NCBI GenBank assembly: GCA_020024595.1
Contig: JAHHTO010000003.1
Location: forward strand, 1-41,367
Reading direction: 5' to 3'
From: Schaedlerella sp.
GTDB lineage: Bacteria; Bacillota; Clostridia; Lachnospirales; Lachnospiraceae
Length of the DNA: 41,367 bases
Below are positions 39,706 to 41,367 of this stretch, piece after piece. Both the position numbers and the translations under genes were made by a program. Each line of letters opens with the position of its first letter. Within the stretch, counting starts at the first letter, position 1. The notes below the pieces were generated by a model, which saw only the letters and a list, made by a program, of their open reading frames with translations, made no database searches and had not been told where the DNA came from.

Positions 39706-41292
39706 ATGAAAGATAATAAAAAAATTCGTTGGGGAGTGTTTCTGATTCCGTGGCTTTTGTCAATTGCGGCAATCGTACTAAATTTTATTAACGGGGAAAT
39801 GTTTAATGAAGTAATAATGAATATAACCAGTTTTATACTTGAGAAGTTTTCCTGGTTGTTTACGGTTATGGCATTTATGTGCGTTGTTTTAGTGGTTGTG
39901 GCTTATTTTACGCCGTTTGGAAATGTAAGAATAGGCGGAAGAAAAGCAAAACCTATGCTGAAGCAATCGAATTATGTATGGATCGTACTTTGTACAATTA
40001 TGGCAGCAGGTATTCTTTTGTGGGCATGTGCAGAGCCGATGAATCACTATTACAATCCGCCTGCTCATATTAAAGCGGAAACACCAGAGGCAATTACGTT
40101 TCTGATGAAGAATATATTCCTAGAGTGGACATTTACACCAATGTGTATTTATGGTATGCCTGCAATTTTGTTTGCATTTCTTTTTTATAATGCAAAAAAA
40201 GGGTACTCTATTGGTACTATGCTGTATCCTGCTATAAAATATGAAAAGGCCAGAAAGTTTGCGCCAGTTGTAGATATGATATGTTTACTGGCCCTTGTCT
40301 GTGGAATGGCAGCAAGTATGGGATCTGCAGTTTTTCTTGTCTCAGATGGAGTTGCAAGCATTACAAATGGAAAAATTGTTTCAAATGGAACTGCTTGGGT
40401 AATTATTGGAATAGCTATAGTCGTAACATTTGTAGTATCAGCAGCATCTGGAGTTACAAGGGGAATTAAAATTTTATCCACCCTCAATTCGCGTATTTAT
40501 ATGGGATTGGGGATTTTTGTGTTTCTGTTTGGTCCGACGGTTTATATTCTTAGTCTGACATCGGAAACATTCGGGGCTTTTTTGTCGGATTTTGTTGGAA
40601 TATCTCTTCATATGTCTGCAGCAGATGGAGATGGATGGGCATATTGGTGGCCTGTATTTTACTGGTGTAATTGGATGGCATGGATGGCAGTGACATCCAC
40701 ATTTCTTGGACGTATTTCAAAAGGTTATACTGTAAAAGAAATTATTCGTGTCTGCGTAGTTTTCCCGGCAATGTTTTCTGTGGCATGGTTGGGATTGTTC
40801 TCTTCTTCTGCCTTGTATTATGAAATGAAGGGGGTAGGTATTAGTCAGAAAATGACAGAGGTTGGGACGGCAGCAGCTACATATGAGACATTGAAGCAGA
40901 TGCCACTTTCAGTGATTACAATCTCCCTTTTTCTTTTGATTGTGTTAATTTCTTTTGTTACGGCTTCCGATTCAAATACAAATGCTATGTCGGGATTATG
41001 TATGGGAGGACTAACAGTAGATGATCAGGAGTCACCGACATGGCTTAAAATTGTGTGGGGAATTACAATTGGTGCAATGTGTATTATTTTTATGCTTGCA
41101 TTTAGAACTACAGACAGTCTGAAATATTTATCTAATCTTGGTGGCTTTCCAATTGTATTTTTGTTGATTTTTATTTCAATTTCATTTATAAAAGTAATGA
41201 TGAATCCAAAAAAATATGATTCATATAAAGATGATTATGATGAAAATGGAAGACCGATTCTATCTAAGCGTATGGAGGCGGAAGAAAAGTAA
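39706..41292 (+). CDS. BCCT-family transporter
   Basis: The 528-residue protein of the betaine/choline/carnitine transporter family has about 12 transmembrane helices. The family core is visible: WWPVFYWCNWMAWMAVTSTFLGRISKGYTVKEII around residue 325, plus a Trp-rich helix 8 region and an AxxSMGSAVFLVSDG segment. Known BCCT carriers move quaternary ammonium or sulfonium solutes, in some cases by Na+ or H+ symport or by exchange. The start follows AGGAGAAAGGG and abuts the etfA stop, so it belongs to the operon. It is not part of the E. coli ygc set and hints at the chemistry of the substrate. Confidence 0.88.
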   Translation: MKDNKKIRWGVFLIPWLLSIAAIVLNFINGEMFNEVIMNITSFILEKFSWLFTVMAFMCVVLVVVAYFTPFGNVRIGGRKAKPMLKQSNYVWIVLCTIMAAGILLWACAEPMNHYYNPPAHIKAETPEAITFLMKNIFLEWTFTPMCIYGMPAILFAFLFYNAKKGYSIGTMLYPAIKYEKARKFAPVVDMICLLALVCGMAASMGSAVFLVSDGVASITNGKIVSNGTAWVIIGIAIVVTFVVSAASGVTRGIKILSTLNSRIYMGLGIFVFLFGPTVYILSLTSETFGAFLSDFVGISLHMSAADGDGWAYWWPVFYWCNWMAWMAVTSTFLGRISKGYTVKEIIRVCVVFPAMFSVAWLGLFSSSALYYEMKGVGISQKMTEVGTAAATYETLKQMPLSVITISLFLLIVLISFVTASDSNTNAMSGLCMGGLTVDDQESPTWLKIVWGITIGAMCIIFMLAFRTTDSLKYLSNLGGFPIVFLLIFISISFIKVMMNPKKYDSYKDDYDENGRPILSKRMEAEEK

Positions 41293-41367
41293 GGTATTAT
41301 AGGAGAGTGATGTAGATACGTGTTTGGAATTTATTTATAAACTAAAATACGAAGAATGCTATGAGAC
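41293..41367. other. window end, no gene seen
   Basis: After the BCCT stop there are 75 nt without a coding region or clear terminator. A further gene could start beyond the edge; AGGAGAG at about 41302 may be its ribosome binding site. Confidence 0.3.

Overview
The window looks like a low-GC Firmicutes chromosome, most likely a gut Lachnospiraceae close to Ruminococcus gnavus, Blautia or Dorea. The reasons are AGGAGG ribosome binding sites, TTGACA-17-TATAAT promoters, an R. gnavus-like sialic acid cluster, a small [FeFe] hydrogenase, rubrerythrins and ECF transporters. The species assignment is inference. No rRNA, tRNA, CRISPR array or intact transposase was seen.

Layout. (1) 1-2710 is decayed accessory DNA: a broken MobA/MobL relaxase behind three small hairpins, a PadR regulator with an internal deletion, tiny membrane ORFs and a CPBP-protease stub. 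(2) 2716-10830 is a sialic acid scavenging locus: a divergent SGNH esterase, then SBP, two ABC permeases, YhcH, RpiR, NanE, NanA and NanK. It has no sialidase and no ABC ATPase of its own. (3) 11106-14257 (minus) is an oxidative-stress operon: a PerR/Fur regulator, a rubrerythrin with rubredoxin domains at both ends, and an [FeFe] hydrogenase fused to a second copy of that rubrerythrin. (4) 14368-28678 is a ribose/nucleoside-type regulon. A LacI-ribokinase fusion regulator is divergent from a ten-gene operon (ECF transporter S-T-A-A', TrpF-like protein, PfkB kinase, nucleoside hydrolase, EamA exporter, HAD phosphatase, Fe-alcohol dehydrogenase). A second operon follows (ribokinase, nucleoside hydrolase, MFS). 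Both operons carry the same double operator at the same distance from the -10 box. (5) 28821-31424 holds a tautomerase, a flavodoxin and an SSS symporter. (6) 31807-41292 resembles the poorly characterised E. coli ygc/yqcE cluster: YqcE-like MFS, GlpP-like antiterminator, SDR, FGGY kinase, AGPS-like FAD oxidase and EtfBA, here with a BCCT carrier.

The strongest candidate for something undescribed is the control of region 6. The two divergent promoters each transcribe a leader that starts with the same small hairpin (GTTAC...AAGAGCGA.AGAGA...GTAAC), and its 3' arm overlaps the 5' arm of an intrinsic terminator. The GlpP-like gene lies between these leaders and has its own promoter without a terminator. 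This is the expected layout of an RNA-binding antiterminator and its two targets. The second candidate is region 4, a putative uptake and breakdown pathway for a ribosylated compound. It includes a TrpF-fold protein that has lost the catalytic cysteine and an ECF ATPase that has lost its LSGGQ signature.
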